A DNA stretch of 64,000 nt from Dryomyza anilis (lineage: Eukaryota > Arthropoda > Insecta > Diptera > Dryomyzidae). Position numbers and translations under genes: made by a program. The stretch spans positions 2,669,852-2,733,851 of the forward strand of contig OX638136.1 in NCBI GenBank assembly GCA_951804985.1. Direction: 5' to 3'. This document shows positions 1 to 12,150 of this stretch, piece after piece (position 1 is the stretch's first letter; the number at the start of each line of letters is the position of its first letter). Below the pieces are notes generated by a model, which had not been told where the DNA came from, did no database searches, and worked only from the letters and a program-made list of their open reading frames with translations.

Positions 1-26
1 TATATATATATATATATATATATATA
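1..26. repeat. (TA)n microsatellite at window start
   Basis: The window opens in a pure TA dinucleotide run, so its true left extent is unknown. Similar runs occur at element boundaries further on. Confidence 0.9.
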
Positions 27-134
27 CATACTGTGACGGACAAATTTTGTGGTAAATTTGTCCCACATATTTAGCGCAGAAACAAGACAAACAAGGGAAC
101 AAACGCCGGCGAGTAGGCAACACATACATACATA

Positions 135-1396
135 TTAGACTGATTCAAAAACAGAAAATCTTAAAATATTTCGCTCCGCGTCGACTTGCTGAAACTAGGA
201 CCTCTAAAACTGAGAAGAAGCTTTAAAACCCAAAAAAAAGTGATCCTGTGATAATGCGCAAAGAGCTTAAAAGTCCTTTTTGAGCCTTTACCGACTATAT
301 TCAATAAAATTATTGGTACTCCAAGTATAAAAAGGTATCACTCAATTTTATTTTTTTATTTAATTTAAAATCACTTACTGAAATTATGATTTTTTAAACC
401 ATACATTTTTAGTTAACCGTTAAAATTTCATGAATTGCAAAACACGATAATTGTCGACTTTTTTTTACTATAGTGAATTTAACGGTCGAAATTTTTCTAA
501 TTTTATCTAATGAGTTTAAGATAACATTTTTGTATTATTACACATACAATTATCTTTAAAATGTTATGTAACTCTTATATTTATAGGTATCGCATTATTA
601 GTAAATACTAAAAGTATGCACTAGCACAAGCCTAAAAAATAATATATTTTGATTGAAATCAAATAAGAAAATTAGATAAATGGTTAATTTCCACGATCCA
701 CGACAGGAATTAGATTTTATCAAGAATGTAGCTAATAAACTCTACTTTTAGAGTGTCAATAAGAATATTGATGAGTTTAAACTTCATTTTATATGGTTTA
801 TTAAATTCTTAAAATTTGTTGGACTAATATCCGAAACATTTTCTTCAATAATTTGGGGTGTGCGTCAACTTTTGGGTTGAGAGTGTTGTCGGAAGGAGTG
901 CAGAATCTTACTATGTATTAATAAAACGATATCTAAAAATATAAGGCAGACATATCATTTTAAAGATAATTGTATGTGCAATAATACAAAAATATTATCC
1001 CAAATTCGTTAGAATAAAATTAGAAAAATTTTGACCGTTAAAATTACTATAGTAAAAAGAGTCGAAATTTTTCGTGTTTGGCAACTCATGAAATTTTAAC
1101 GGTTGACTAAAAATTTATGGTTTAAAAAACCATAATTTCAGTAAGTGATTCTAAATTAAATAAAAAAATAAAATTGAGTGATATCTTTTTATACTTGGAG
1201 TAACAATAATTTTATTGAAAATAGTCGGTAAAAGCTCAAAAAGGACCTTTAAGCTCTTTGCGCATTATCACAGGATAACTTTTTTTTGGGTTTTAAAAGC
1301 TTCTTCTCAGTTTTAGAAGTCCTAGTACCAGTAAGTCGACGCGGAGCGAAAGAAAAAATAGTTCTAGATTTTTCATACAAATTTGAATCAGTCTAA
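135..1396. mobile_element. Long-terminal-inverted-repeat DNA element (foldback/MITE type)
   Basis: The ends are TTAGACTGATTC and its reverse complement GAATCAGTCTAA, each flanked by a TA dinucleotide, as expected of a TA target duplication. The left arm (about 135-598) reads as the inverse of the right arm (about 922-1,396) with scattered mismatches and small indels. Recognisable matching blocks include the segment with the Sal-like site gtcgac near the outer end and tgtattattacacatacaat near the inner end. The central 320 bp is unique and non-coding. No transposase is present, so it is non-autonomous. The TA target suggests a Tc1/mariner-type mobiliser, which is inference. Confidence 0.8.
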
Positions 1397-1398
1397 TA

Positions 1399-1975
1399 CA
1401 TATACATATATATTTATATAAGAAAAGAAATCTATCTTATTATAATATTCAAAAAATATTTTTATATATAACTTAAAAAATATATATTATTATTATTATT
1501 TATATAAATTCTAAGAAAACATCAATTCTATATATTCATAAAATATGTTTAAGATATCTAGTAAAAATTTATAATTATTCCAAATATTAATAATAATTTT
1601 TTTGTCATATGGGGGGAGGAATGTTGTAAATTAGACTCACATATTTTTCGTTTTCTTATGGATATTCACACAATTTTGGATGCTGCTGTACATATGTTTA
1701 TATCATGTTGTACTAATGTAGCTTTTTTTAAATTAGCAAAATCTTAATAAAATTTAGTAATTGATGAACATTTCCATAAAGCAGCAGTGCGACTTAAATT
1801 GAAATATTGGTTAAAATACATGATATTGTAAAAAATTTAGTTTTGTTCGAGTATCATAAAATTAAGAGCAATCTGATGTCAACAGTTTTGATTTTCGCAA
1901 TAATGATCTAAAAATATTGGATTTTCTATACATTAAATTTTACAGAAATACTTATCTTATTAAGAAACATTTTTT
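1399..1975. other. Gene-free AT-rich stretch
   Basis: No coding signal is visible. A purine run, ggggggagga, at 1,612-1,621 followed by atgttgtaaattag resembles the polypurine tract and start of an LTR, but no matching second LTR or internal region was found. Confidence 0.4.
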
Positions 1976-2292
1976 TATAAATAATAATAATTATTTGGCG
2001 CTACAGTCCTGTACAGAACTTCGGCCGAGCTCTCTCACCATTTTGAGCTGTGCGTGTTATATTTGTACTCAAAGTGGTGGGACCTACATTTTATTGCCGA
2101 ATCCGAACGGCGGGTGAGAGCTTTTTCATAGGCAACGGTTTTACCCTCGTAGGTTTGCCATTTACTGACGAGAGGTAGCGCGGTATAGAAAAATGTTTCT
2201 ATGAAAAATGTTGTTAGCCCCAGTCCAGGCTTGAACCGGGGACCTTTCGACTCGTAGTCCAACGCACTAACCACTGAGCTACCGCAGCTACA
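1976..2292 (-). mobile_element. tRNA-derived SINE, copy 1
   Basis: On the minus strand the element begins with a tRNA-like head: an A box TAGCTCAGTGG and a B box GGTTCAAGCC in the right order and spacing for RNA polymerase III. A roughly 200 bp unrelated body follows, then an (ATT)n tail. A second, nearly full copy lies on the plus strand at 32.4 kb, and a diverged 3' part lies at 6.36 kb. The tRNA head is fused to a repeated body and lacks an acceptor-stem end, so this is a SINE and not a functional tRNA gene. Confidence 0.85.
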
Positions 2293-2553
2293 GGAAAAAT
2301 TAAAAATTTTATTATTGAAAATTTAAAGAAATTTTAAAATCTCAATAAATTTTGAAATTGCAATTTATTGTTTATTTTGAGAATAAAATTTTTAAAATGA
2401 TACTATTTTTGAAAACATAATAATTAGTGAAAAACTTACATTTATTTATTGACTTTTTATTGAAATTGGAATTGTAGTAAAATATTTGAATTATGATTTA
2501 TTTGTTATACTGAAATATTAAATTGTTTTCTTTTTTCTAATTTTATTTTTAAC

Positions 2554-3095
2554 TAGCTGGACCCGTGCACGACTCGTGTCCGTAAAAATTTTCTGGTAGA
2601 ATTCTTCCCCGTACAATTATTCCCCGTAGTGTTTTTCCAGTAGAAGTTTTAGTGTGGTGAGTTTTAGTTTGGTGTGTTTTAGTGTGATCAATTTAGTATG
2701 GTGAGTTTGGGTGTGGTGAGATTAAGTAAGATGAGTAACATCCAATTTAAAGTTTAGTTGAAATCGATATCATTAGGGCTGAGATATAGCGTACTGAATT
2801 TTTGGGTTCTATGGGAGGTGGTACTCCTCTTTGCCCTTTCTGGTTCATTTATAGTTTAGAATACTGAATCATAGTAATGCAAATGTTCAGAATAATATGT
2901 TCAGTAGTTTTGCTATGAATCTGAATTATACACCAAAAATAAAAATGGGTAAAAGTAGTCAACTAAAACTATATAGTGACCTTCTCCTGGGTCTGTAGGA
3001 TATATATTTCAAATTTTAAGAAAATCCGTGCACAGGTGTACGTTTGCATAGCGCACAAACAAACAAACGGAAAATGAGTTTTATATATATAGATA
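2554..3095 (+). repeat. Candidate dispersed repeat (actagctggacccg...tatatatagat ends)
   Basis: The segment starts with actagctggacccgtgcacg and ends with gcgcacaaacaaacaaacgg followed by tatatatagat. I recognise these ends from widespread arthropod repeats, but the class is not certain. Within it, 2,640-2,735 holds a degenerate minisatellite built on ttttagtgtggtgag. Only one copy is in this window, so its repeat status rests on recall. Confidence 0.3.
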
Positions 3096-3224
3096 AGATA
3101 CATGAAAAAATATTTAGCTTTTTTAAATTTGATTTTAGCCTTTTCTAGACTTTTTTTTAGTTTGTTTAGCGTTTTCTTCAAAATAGTTCTCGCAACACTG
3201 TTCGTAATCTGTAATTGTGTACGT

Positions 3225-3552
3225 GTGCCCATCACTATTTTAAATAGCTCTACACCAGTGATGGACACACGTATCAAATTACACATTGCGAGAAAATTAA
3301 AAAAAGAAGTTACTAATTACAAAAAAAAAAAAACAATTAATTTAACTTAACAATTAATTAAAGGTACATATATATGTGCATATATTATTTAGTTTAGATA
3401 TATTTATAATATAAACACATGCAATATAAGTACAACTTGGAGATCAATATGTATTAAATAAAAAATAAACTCAAAAATGGCAGATTTTACTTAATATTTT
3501 TTAAAAATTTCAATATAAACCAGCTATGCGATAATTTAAATTAAGACTAAAA
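3225..3552 (+). repeat. Dispersed repeat family A, copy 1
   Basis: About 330 bp that recur at 7,398-7,738 in the same orientation at roughly 85-90% identity by eye. The left end is a hairpin: gtgcccatcact and agtgatggacacac face each other across about 20 bp. No coding capacity. It ends just upstream of the LTR at 3,571. Confidence 0.75.
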
Positions 3553-3570
3553 AGCTTCATATATATATAT

Positions 3571-4045
3571 TGTCCCATAGTGCCAGCAATCAACAATAAT
3601 TAATGAGACGAAAGACAATTCAGCGCACTAAGCATGTGTTAGAATGATACGGAAGATCATTCAGCGCACTGAGGCAGTGTGCGAGAAAGAGATTGAAGAT
3701 CAGTGCATTAAAACACATAAGTGCGAACGAGATGCCAATAGCATGCGTCATTCACGAAACGAGTAGAAGGTTCTCGAAACAAGTCGAAGCTTGTCGAAAC
3801 GTGTCGAACTGATGCATGCAGTATATAAGGCCGACCGGTGCGTGAACATTGTAAAGCTAAATTATAGAAATTCAGCAGTTGATATAAGTGATTATTCTTT
3901 TAGTTGTTATTTAATTAAATAATGTTAATTAATACTAGTGGAAATAATACTAATTAAAACCAAATATAAGTGTGTTTTTATTGTGTACACAATCCAGCGA
4001 TACGAACTCGTAGAACAATTTTCCGTAAACTGAATTTTCGTAACA
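3571..4045 (+). mobile_element. 5' LTR of an LTR retrotransposon
   Basis: The segment begins TGTCCCATAG and ends CGTAACA, matching TG...CA LTR termini, and is followed after one base by a tRNA-Leu-type primer binding site. A TATATAA box sits at 3,822-3,828. Repeats of tcgaaac(a/g)(a/t)gtcgaa occur upstream of the TATA box. No 3' LTR was found in the window, so this is a 5'-end fragment. About 475 bp is a normal LTR length. Confidence 0.75.
3822..3828 (+). promoter_or_regulatory. TATA box within LTR U3
   Basis: The context gcagTATATAAggcc is a strong TATA element in the second half of the LTR and would place transcription start about 30 bp downstream, inside the LTR, as expected for a U3/R boundary. 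Confidence 0.6.
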
Positions 4046-4046
4046 T

Positions 4047-4064
4047 TGGTGTCAGAAGTGGGAT
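4047..4064 (+). other. Primer binding site (tRNA-Leu type)
   Basis: TGGTGTCAGAAGTGGGAT begins with TGG, the complement of the tRNA CCA end, one base after the LTR. This sequence is the known leucine-tRNA type site of several insect LTR elements. Confidence 0.7.
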
Positions 4065-4075
4065 TGTGATACAAA

Positions 4076-4440
4076 ATGGTAAAATTCGAACAACTTAAAG
4101 TCGACCAGCTACTGTAGGTACGAAAGTAGAGCTACAAAAGCGTCTAATGGAAGAATTAGAGAACCAAGGCAATGCTCTCGCAGAGCACGAGTTTGAAGTG
4201 GAAGCTGCAACAGCGTCATTGAAAAGTGTGCAGGAGCAAAAAGTACAGTCCCAAAGTGTTGATATGAGCCAGTTGCTAGAAGAAATACAACAACAGCTTC
4301 TAGAAAATTCAAAACAGCTCCACGAAAATTCGACCAGAATGGAACAGAAATTTCAAGAAAATTGAAATCAACTTAAAACAGAACTTCAAGAAAATTCCAA
4401 CAGAATAGAACAGAAGATTCTAGAAAATTCTAACAAAATA
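4076..4440 (+). pseudogene. gag fragment with broken SAP-like start
   Basis: An ATG just after the primer binding site opens MVKFEQLKVDQLL and hits a stop at 4,115. The frame resumes with GTKVELQKRLMEELE, and the two pieces look like the halves of a SAP-like N-terminus with its middle deleted. The rest is a Gln/Glu-rich coiled coil with repeated (L/Q)ENS units, such as LLENSKQLHENSTRMEQ, ending at stops near 4,363 and 4,450. Nothing of protease or reverse transcriptase follows, so the element is truncated here. The gag identity is inferred from position after the LTR and primer site. Confidence 0.6.
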
Positions 4441-6354
4441 TGTACTAATTAGCGATTTATGTAGTTATTCAATGGTAAAAATTCGCAAATTGTTCTTTTA
4501 TCAGTTAATAAGATTTACGTGTCGATCATGTATTTCCCGGTGACAACGATATCGTCTACATTTCGTTTCAATGTCGGTTGAATATCGTGTAACTACAATT
4601 TTTGATTAATGTATCAAACGAAACGTTGAGTACGCTCGTTTTGAGAGTTTTTTTATTGCCAGCATATAAATCATACGACAAAGTAAAAAATAAAAAAATT
4701 CTTTATGGTAAATAGTTGGCAAAACAAAAATTTTGAACAAACGTTCGATTCAAAGAGCGAAACGTTTGAAATACGTTATACAAATTTTAGACGAAGGGGA
4801 CTGGAAATGAATCGTAGTCACACGATAATAAAAAGATACATGATTTGGGGGTTAATTTATATTAATATAATTACTTAAGGAAAATTTAAAAATATTTTTG
4901 TAATTATTTTTTTATGGCTTTGGCATTTGCATTTTTGATATTGTATTCTTATTTTTGCTGTTGTTAATGCTTTAGGTTTGTATATTTTCAATAATTTTTT
5001 CGCTTTTGATTTTTGCTTTTTCTTTTGACTTAATTTTGATGATGATGTTGATTAAAAAATGTATATTGCATGGGAGGAGACACGACTGCTGTCATTATTT
5101 CGCCCATATATAGCCTATGATACCTCTGAACACCATAGTATCCTTGCGAATAAAATTATACTTGGATTTATTAAATTTATACTTCTGACAAACATCTTTA
5201 AAATATGAAACAAATGCCACTATTAAATGTGACTAAAATCGGATTAATTGCAAATACATTTACTTGTATTAAATATTAATTAAATATTATGCAAATCTTA
5301 AAACACTTGAAGAATACTTGGAAAAGGTACTCCCTTTTCATTCGCTAAGTAAATTTTATTTAATTAAAATTAAAGCAATTTTCTGGTTATACTTCGTCTT
5401 TGTATAGCCTTCCCCGCCAAAATTGTACAATGGCGTGAGTTTTTGTCGCTTGAACTATAATAGTGTAGGCACATTTAAAGCTATTAAGTGCTATTAAGTG
5501 CAAAGAAAACGTTTTTCCTCTGAAAGTAAAACCTCCCATGAATACACTTTTTACGACGCCGCACATTGGGAACAAATTCCAAATTTATGGTCAAAAACCG
5601 ACTATATGACATCGACATAAAATACCGTCTAATGATAGGTAATGAATCATATCAGATATGCATATAATTTTTTTATATTTGGTTTGTACTTTTCTTATAA
5701 TTCCTATTTAACCAAAGAAACATGAAAAATTAAATTTTTGAGGCCCACCCCAAATATATCAAATATTTCACGTATATTTATAATGACAAAATTGTAACAT
5801 AAGCCATATCATTGATATTAAAGATAAGAACAGATACATTCATTAATAATTCATATTAAATTTGGATCTGATGGATACCGCCACGTTGAAGTTAGGTATT
5901 TCGATTAAGATAAATTAATTTTCACTTTAAAATACGATTAACACGCGATATTTTATTTTCAAATACTTATGAACAATGATATATTAATTGTGAATAAACG
6001 TGATTTGCTCTATTTTGCACATTTTTAGCGTAGCTCTTGTAAAATTGGAGTTTTTGAAAAAAGTTAAATTTTTTAAAAATTTGCTTTTTATATGGAAATC
6101 ATAGGATTAAAAAAATATATATGTATTTTACAATATTCTTTCTAAAATCCAAGGACTCAGTCCATAAAGTATTTGCATCTTGAAGCCGACGCCCTATAAC
6201 ATTGTCAGCAATATTGTTCGCCTTCATATAAGTTTTTAAGTTTGCCATTTTTATTTTTTTTTATTTCTCATTTTAATATAAGAATCACATCCTTAAATCA
6301 TTACTACAAAAAAAAATATTAATAATTTTTTTTCTGATTTTTTCCCAATGTTCT
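4441..6354. other. Gene-free AT-rich stretch
   Basis: No ORF here has coding character; the short ORFs are low-complexity or cut by frequent stops. No clear repeat structure seen. Confidence 0.5.
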
Positions 6355-6442
6355 TCGTTCGGATTAGGCGTTAAACAGTAAGTTCCACAACCTATGAGTA
6401 CGGGGTAAAGTCTTCAAGACTGTAGGGCCAAACTATTATATC
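6355..6442 (+). mobile_element. Diverged 3' remnant of the SINE
   Basis: The run cgttcggattaggcgttaaa, then gagtac, then ttcaagactgtagggccaaa follows the body and tail of the 32.4 kb SINE in the same order with many substitutions. The tRNA head is absent, so this is an old 5'-truncated copy. Confidence 0.6.
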
Positions 6443-7397
6443 GTAAATAAAACAATTTCCTTTAGAAGTGTGGAAAACATCATGTCTTTTTAAATATAAC
6501 AAGAGTTTTGTTGATCGTCAATACTTCAGGTATTATACAATTGCTACAAGGCATACATTCAAAATTGTAGTCTGTGTTTCATATTTTTATTGTTATTTTA
6601 TAATATCTTAATAGAACTTATACACGACATCAAAATTATAGAATGGAAACTGTAAATTAGATTCACTTAAAATAAGATATCTGAATATTTTTATGATAAA
6701 CCATATTTTTATGATAAACCAAAATGATGAATCGCAAAAATTCCAAATAAAATTTGTAAAAATATATGGAAATAGACAGTAATAAAGTTGAATAATTTCA
6801 TAGTCGAATTGGAAATCCCTCGAGTTTTCCACTATCATAGTCACACATTTAAAGTATTCAAAACTTATTATATAATAGTTATCCAAAAATGTTTATAAAA
6901 TGTAGTAAATAATATGGTTTTCTTTTTGTAAAGACTATTCAGTAATTTTAATATTTTTAGTTTTATAATATTAGCCTTGTTAAAGAAACATGATTACATA
7001 AATCGAACCCTAATTTAATATAGTAAAACAACATAAATTTAGCATATTCGAAATTTTCGATTCGGCATAACAACATAAGTCGACATATGTTGTTCGTTTT
7101 ATTTTTTTGCTTTGTGTAATAACAACATAACTCGACTTATGCACATGAAATATGAATATTTCAATTTGGAATAACAACATTTAATACTAATTCCGCTATA
7201 AGTATTGGAATAATAAATAATTTATAAAACTAGTGTTTTTTACAAAATATGCTAATAATATGTGAGATATTTGCACTGGTAAACCTTAAAAATCTTAATA
7301 CAATTTTATGATATAATTAGTTAAACCTTTAAAATGCTCTCCTGAAAAGTAGTAAAAAATTACTATGTTGTTATGGCTTGAGACCACAGAATTGTGT
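6443..7397. other. Gene-free stretch with aacaacata motifs
   Basis: No gene seen. Between 7,025 and 7,200 the motif aacaacata occurs four times, twice as aacaacata(a/c)(g/c)tcgac with a nearby partial inverse (catatgttgtt). It may be the decayed end of a small DNA element, but no boundaries can be drawn. Confidence 0.35.
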
Positions 7398-7738
7398 GTC
7401 CATCATTGTTTTAAATAACTCTACACCACTGATGGGCACACGTATAAAATTACACATTGCGAGCAAATTAAAAAAAAAGTTTTTTATTACAAAAGAAATT
7501 ACCAAAATTTTATTTTACTTTATATTGTATGAAATAAGAATTAATTAAAGGTACATATATATGCATATATTATTTAGTTTAGATATATTTATAACATAAA
7601 CACATGTAATATAAGTACTTTGAGATTAATATGTATTAATAAAAAAATAAACTTAAAAATGGCAGATTTTACTTAATATTTTTTAAATAATTCAATATAA
7701 ATCAGCTCTGCGATAATTTACATTAAGACTAAAGAGCT
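7398..7738 (+). repeat. Dispersed repeat family A, copy 2
   Basis: Direct-orientation partner of the repeat at 3,225-3,552, including the hairpin-like gtgtccatcatt ... ctgatgggcacacg at its left end and the shared aaaaatggcagattttactt near the right end. Confidence 0.75.
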
Positions 7739-8037
7739 ACCCGAGTGGAAATTGGTTAAGGTTAGCCTTATTTCGCATCTGTCCCTGATCAGAATACGAC
7801 AAGGCATTCCCACCAAAGGCCACCTGAAAAAATGTATGATATTTATGAACTTTAAACTATTTAAAAATAAAAATAAAACTATTTTTTTTTATTTTCTTTT
7901 ATTTTATTACTTTTTTATTTTATTTTATTATTTTAATTTTTTTTTAACTACTTACATTTTATATCTACTCTTGCTGTTGCTGCTGTTTGTTGTTGAGCGA
8001 TGTTAAGTACCTGCGGTGCACGTTACTTTGGAGTTTT

Positions 8038-8768
8038 ACAGCCAGATATTGTATCTCGATAATTGACGAAAGTAGTCACGCACGCCCGTGTGACTGACTT
8101 TTTGTATTTTGTAAAGCCCAAAACGTCTGACGTCACACGGTAAGCGCCGACGTAACGAAATAATTTGTATTTCATAAAACTCAACCGCACGAATATTGTG
8201 TCAAATTAGACGGCAGCATTTTTGGCTCCGTTTTCTAAAATTTTCACAAAAAAAAAGCACTAATTGCACCTAAAAAGGATACAGAACAATTTCAAATAAT
8301 TTTTGAATACACTACACATTTCTTTTCATCCAAAAAATAAGTTTACAAAGCAAATTAGAAAAAAATGCAAAAATGAAGAAAATCACACAAACAAATATTT
8401 GACATTTTTCTCAGTACAGCTGTTTTTTGTTTACTGAAAAGCTATGTTTTTCTATTTTCCAAACCCAAATCAAAGCAAAAATATGAATGGTTTGCGTATT
8501 TGCTAAAATAATATAGATTTTAGTAATGCCAGATTCAAAAATTTGGTAATTTCGACTAAATTTTTATTTATTTTGGATCAAGTTTGATTGTTGGTAACGA
8601 TAAATGTTTGGATGTTTACAGCGGTTTCATAGAACGTAAGAGGGAACAAAGTCAACGTAAGAGCCAACGGGCGGAATTTGTGAAGATATGAAATACAACT
8701 TTTCAGACGATGTGAGAGTACTCACATGTGAGAGGACTCAGTCACATCGAGATACAATATCTGGCTGT
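8038..8768. repeat. 731-bp segment bounded by perfect 23-nt inverted repeats
   Basis: The left end (8,038-8,060, beginning ACAGCCAGATATTG) is the exact reverse complement of the right end (8,746-8,768, ending CAATATCTGGCTGT). The interior is non-coding. This looks like a small non-autonomous DNA element, but no clear target duplication was found. Confidence 0.5.
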
Positions 8769-9162
8769 TAAACAACAAATGAAACGATTCGGTCTATTTG
8801 TACGAAATGTTATAATAATAAAAACTATGAATTGTATATGCTATTATGGAGGCGTCGCTACGAGTTGTCAACATAATCACTGCGAGTCATGCGGAATGAC
8901 GCGTCAGTAAAATAAAAATATTTATTTATAGAATGGTCAAAAGTTGTAGGTCACACATACGATCATACACAAATACTACCTACCTATTTTGTGTTGTATT
9001 TTCTATGCTCCTTTTGGTGGACTGGTTTTTATTTGTCAGTATCGCCTTTATGCTCGGCTGAATTCCACGTGACGTAAAGGCTATTTGAATATGAATTCCT
9101 TAATGAACGCAATTCATAATAATTATGAACGCTAGGGCGGATCGAAACCAAACTTAATTATA
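8769..9162. other. Gene-free stretch
   Basis: Nothing recognised; a short ORF ending near 8,910 shows no motif. Confidence 0.4.
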
Positions 9163-9345
9163 CCCAACACTAGGAGTGAATGGGTATATTCAGGTAGGTA
9201 TGTCGTTTGTAACACCCAGAAGGAAGCATCTCCGGTATGGAAAAGTATATATATATTCTTGATCAGTATAACCTCCTCAATTGATTTAGGGATGTCCGTC
9301 TGTCCATCTGTCTGTCTGTCTCTCCCTCTTTCTGTCTGTTGAAAT
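9163..9345 (+). repeat. Dispersed fly repeat family B, copy 1
   Basis: Starts tatacccaacactaggagtg and contains aacacccagaaggaagcatc and ttcttgatcag. It recurs at 10,228-10,400 and, inverted and shorter, at about 16,690-16,810. A (tgtc)n tract follows at 9,298-9,320. I recall it as a common dispersed repeat in flies; its class is not certain. Confidence 0.65.
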
Positions 9346-9544
9346 CACGTTTACAGAAAAATTAGAAGAGCTAGATTCATAAAACTTCTAATTTAGATGA
9401 CTTTATATTGTCTTCTATGGCGTTTGAATAAAACACGGTTTTTATTTAAAGAACAAAAGTTTTAATGTTTGAACACGAACAAATAGTTTTTTATACAAAT
9501 TTAAGTTTAAACGATTGCTTTGATTTCAACTTCTTCTCTCAATC

Positions 9545-10215
9545 GAATAATCCTAGACTTTGATTACTCCACTTGCTATGTTATCTCTTATAAAATGATA
9601 TTTGATATCAATGTGTTTAGCGCGTTTTCTTTCCAGATTATCTTCAAAAATAGTTAGTTAGTTAAAATAGTCATCTTTTATTTCATGTAAGTTCTGCAAC
9701 AATCCGCGCAACCACAAAGCTTCTGCTGTAGCTGTACTCAATGCCACGTATTCGGCTTCGCTTGACGAAGTAGCAACAGTAGCTTGTTTCTTGCTAGACC
9801 AAGAGACTGTGCAGCCATAAATTTTAAAAACATAGCCACTTACTGATTCACAATCTATAGTGTCAGATGGATCATTTTGATATTGTTTAAAATTAAATTT
9901 TAAAGATTTTGTTCCTTTTAAATTCCTTACAACTCGTTTCAGATGCTGCCAATGCAAATCAGATGGATTTTCTTGAAATCTTCCCATATATCCAACGGTG
10001 TAGCAAATATCTGGTCTGGAACCTAGAATTATGTACATTAGGCTTCCAAGCATTTCTCGATATGGTTTATTAAATTGCATTTTGCTGACATTTGGTTATA
10101 ACTGTAAACCCTTTTCCATTGAACTCTTCACTGCATGGCACTCTAACATGCCGAAATTTTCAAGTAGTTTGCCAATATTTGCTTCTTGAGAAAGCCTAAA
10201 ATGGCCTTTGTCGAA
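9545..10215 (-). pseudogene. Ty1/copia pol remnant: RNase H domain
   Basis: The reading runs from LSQEANIGKLLENFGMLEC through PYREMLGSLMYI and SRPDICYTVGYMGRF to the RNase H signature KQATVATSSSEAEYVALSTA. It resumes after a stop near 9,658 with ERKRAKHIDIKYHFIRD. These are hallmark copia-clade C-terminal pol motifs, and the acidic residues of SSSEAEYVA are kept. Stops lie near 10,100, 9,658 and 9,550. There is no reverse transcriptase, integrase or gag nearby and no LTR, so it is a lone 3' fragment. It lies between two copies of dispersed repeat B. Confidence 0.88.
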
Positions 10216-10227
10216 TTCAATTTTTAT

Positions 10228-10400
10228 ACCCTACATTAAGAGTGAAAGGGTATATTCAGTTTGGTACGCCGTTTGTAACACCCAGAAGGAAGCATCTCCG
10301 GTATGGAAAAGTATATATATTCTTGATCAGCATGACCTCCTGAGTCCGTCTCCGTTGAAATCCCTACTACTTTTAAAATTGAAGAGCTAGATAAATGAAA
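10228..10400 (+). repeat. Dispersed fly repeat family B, copy 2
   Basis: Shares tatacccta...agagtgaaagggtatattcag, aacacccagaaggaagcatc and ttcttgatcagcatgacctcc with copy 1, in the same orientation. Sequence to about 10,745, ending in the hairpin tagtcggcttagaccgacta, may be part of the same element. Confidence 0.65.
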
Positions 10401-11167
10401 CTTATAACTTAGATTACCTCATATAAAATGTACATATAAAGATCAATTTTTATGTATACGTGCTTAGGTAAACTTTTTTGGTCAAATATATATTGATATC
10501 ATGCTCAAATACATGATAATAATGTTTTCCGGCGAAAAGACTTGAAGTTCACAAAAAAAAAAAATCGAAATTCGGTACACCTACCCATTTGTAAATATGG
10601 GTATCAAATGAATGGAAATTCTTCAGCGATTGAATGTTTGTAGTTATTTTCAGGATTCGTATACCCTGGTGACCTATATATCACTTTGAATGGTAACCAC
10701 ACATATGTGTAGGGTATTTATAGTCGGCTTAGACCGACTATAATTTTGATAATCCTAACTATCATAATTACACCTACTTTAAAATTTCCCATGTGATCTA
10801 ACCTTCCCAACTGGTTATACTTAAAAAGGACTTCAATATCCCACAATCCGACATCTCAAAACGGGAAGAGAGATCTTTCTTGAGTTGGATTATAGTCTTG
10901 GTTTTTATAATAGTGCTTTTTTGAAAAATTGTCTTATAAAATTATTCCTCATACTAAATAGACGAAATAATCGAAAAATATGTAGTGTAAATACATGATA
11001 AGCCACACTAATCCGATCACAGTTTTTATGCAGTAAGCCACGCAAAAAATATGATAAGCCATAGAAGTTAAATTTTATTTAAAATGAACGAAAACATGAA
11101 AAGCAATCTAAATTTTAAATATGAGATGTTATTGCTGAAATTGATCAATAATGCATATGGGCAATTT
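10401..11167. other. Gene-free stretch
   Basis: Contains the short hairpin tatagtcggcttagaccgactata near 10,718-10,742, whose arms also occur as tagtcggtcgggcccgacta near 14,598. No gene seen. Confidence 0.45.
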
Positions 11168-12150
11168 ATCAGTAACTTCCGTAGTTTTTCGATTTAATGA
11201 TTAATAGATTTGGATCAAGTATACCTAAAATTATAAGAATGCAAAATTGTAGGGCCAGAAGTCTTTACCTCTATATGTTATAGTAATTTAATGTTCAAAA
11301 ATTGAAAAAAAATGCATTGAAATACTCTAGATTTTTTTTGCTTCTTTTCCGTTTTTATTCCAAGATCTTCACTTTAGAATCCAACTTCATAGAAATAAGT
11401 GTTCGGTATACGTGGGAGATCAGTTTAGTATATATATATATTTTTTTGTATAGCATAATTTGTTAATTAATATAATGGTGGTGCAAAATTGAAACCATTT
11501 TTTATTTTACCCCATTTTCAAAATATATGTGTTTTTTGGCCAGGGCACGTACAACCCTCAATGAAATTTTAATTTGAGAATATTAGTTGAAAGCTGTTAT
11601 TAATTTGCATCATATGACCTATATCTCGTTAATGTGCCATCAAGATCAAAAGAGTATGATTACTACAAATGTCGAAAAAAATGAGCGTGAATTAGTCGAA
11701 AACTGCAGTTTTTCGCGTGGCGCATTCCCATTATTATTATTTGAAATAGTTTAGTGTATTGCGTGAACTGATTTTTTTATTTATTGCCATCACAAAATCA
11801 GTGGCGCATAAAAAATATTGTAATTCAGAATTTTAATGGACTTTTTTAACATTGTGCAAAATTTTGGTATTATGTTTTTGCTAATTTTAATAGTAAATAA
11901 TGTTTTAAAGAGTTTTAAGCATCGATTTAAGTTTCGATTCAAGTAATTGATTGCAATTAAAAATGTCTAACTTAAGTCCTTTTGTTGTGAAATCGCGACC
12001 TCTTTGTCAAAACATATTTCATTGAGGCGCATCTGCAGTACTTTACGAAAAAGGTTAAAATATTCAAAATTCGTAGGATTGGTCAATGTTTTAACCAAAA
12101 AAGTGAGGCGCATTAAAATTTTTGAAAATTCTAGATTTAGTGTAAATCTG
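11168..12150 (+). repeat. Direct repeat family C, copy 1
   Basis: Recurs at 17,150-18,085 at roughly 90% identity by eye, starting aacttc(c/t)gtagtttttcg and ending near gaaaattctagatt. Stretches such as ggccagggcac(g/a)tacaaccc and acctatatctcgttaatgtg are nearly unchanged. No ORF conserved between copies, so it is non-coding, perhaps a non-autonomous element. Confidence 0.8.

Noticed and set aside
2969..3350. Overlapping ORFs on both strands near 3.1 kb
   Set aside because: Lys/Phe/Leu-rich low-complexity frames across an AT-rich repeat boundary; no protein signature.
5387..5575. 62-codon minus-strand ORF with Met and Cys near its start
   Set aside because: No motif, no neighbours and no repeat partner; length within chance for this sequence.
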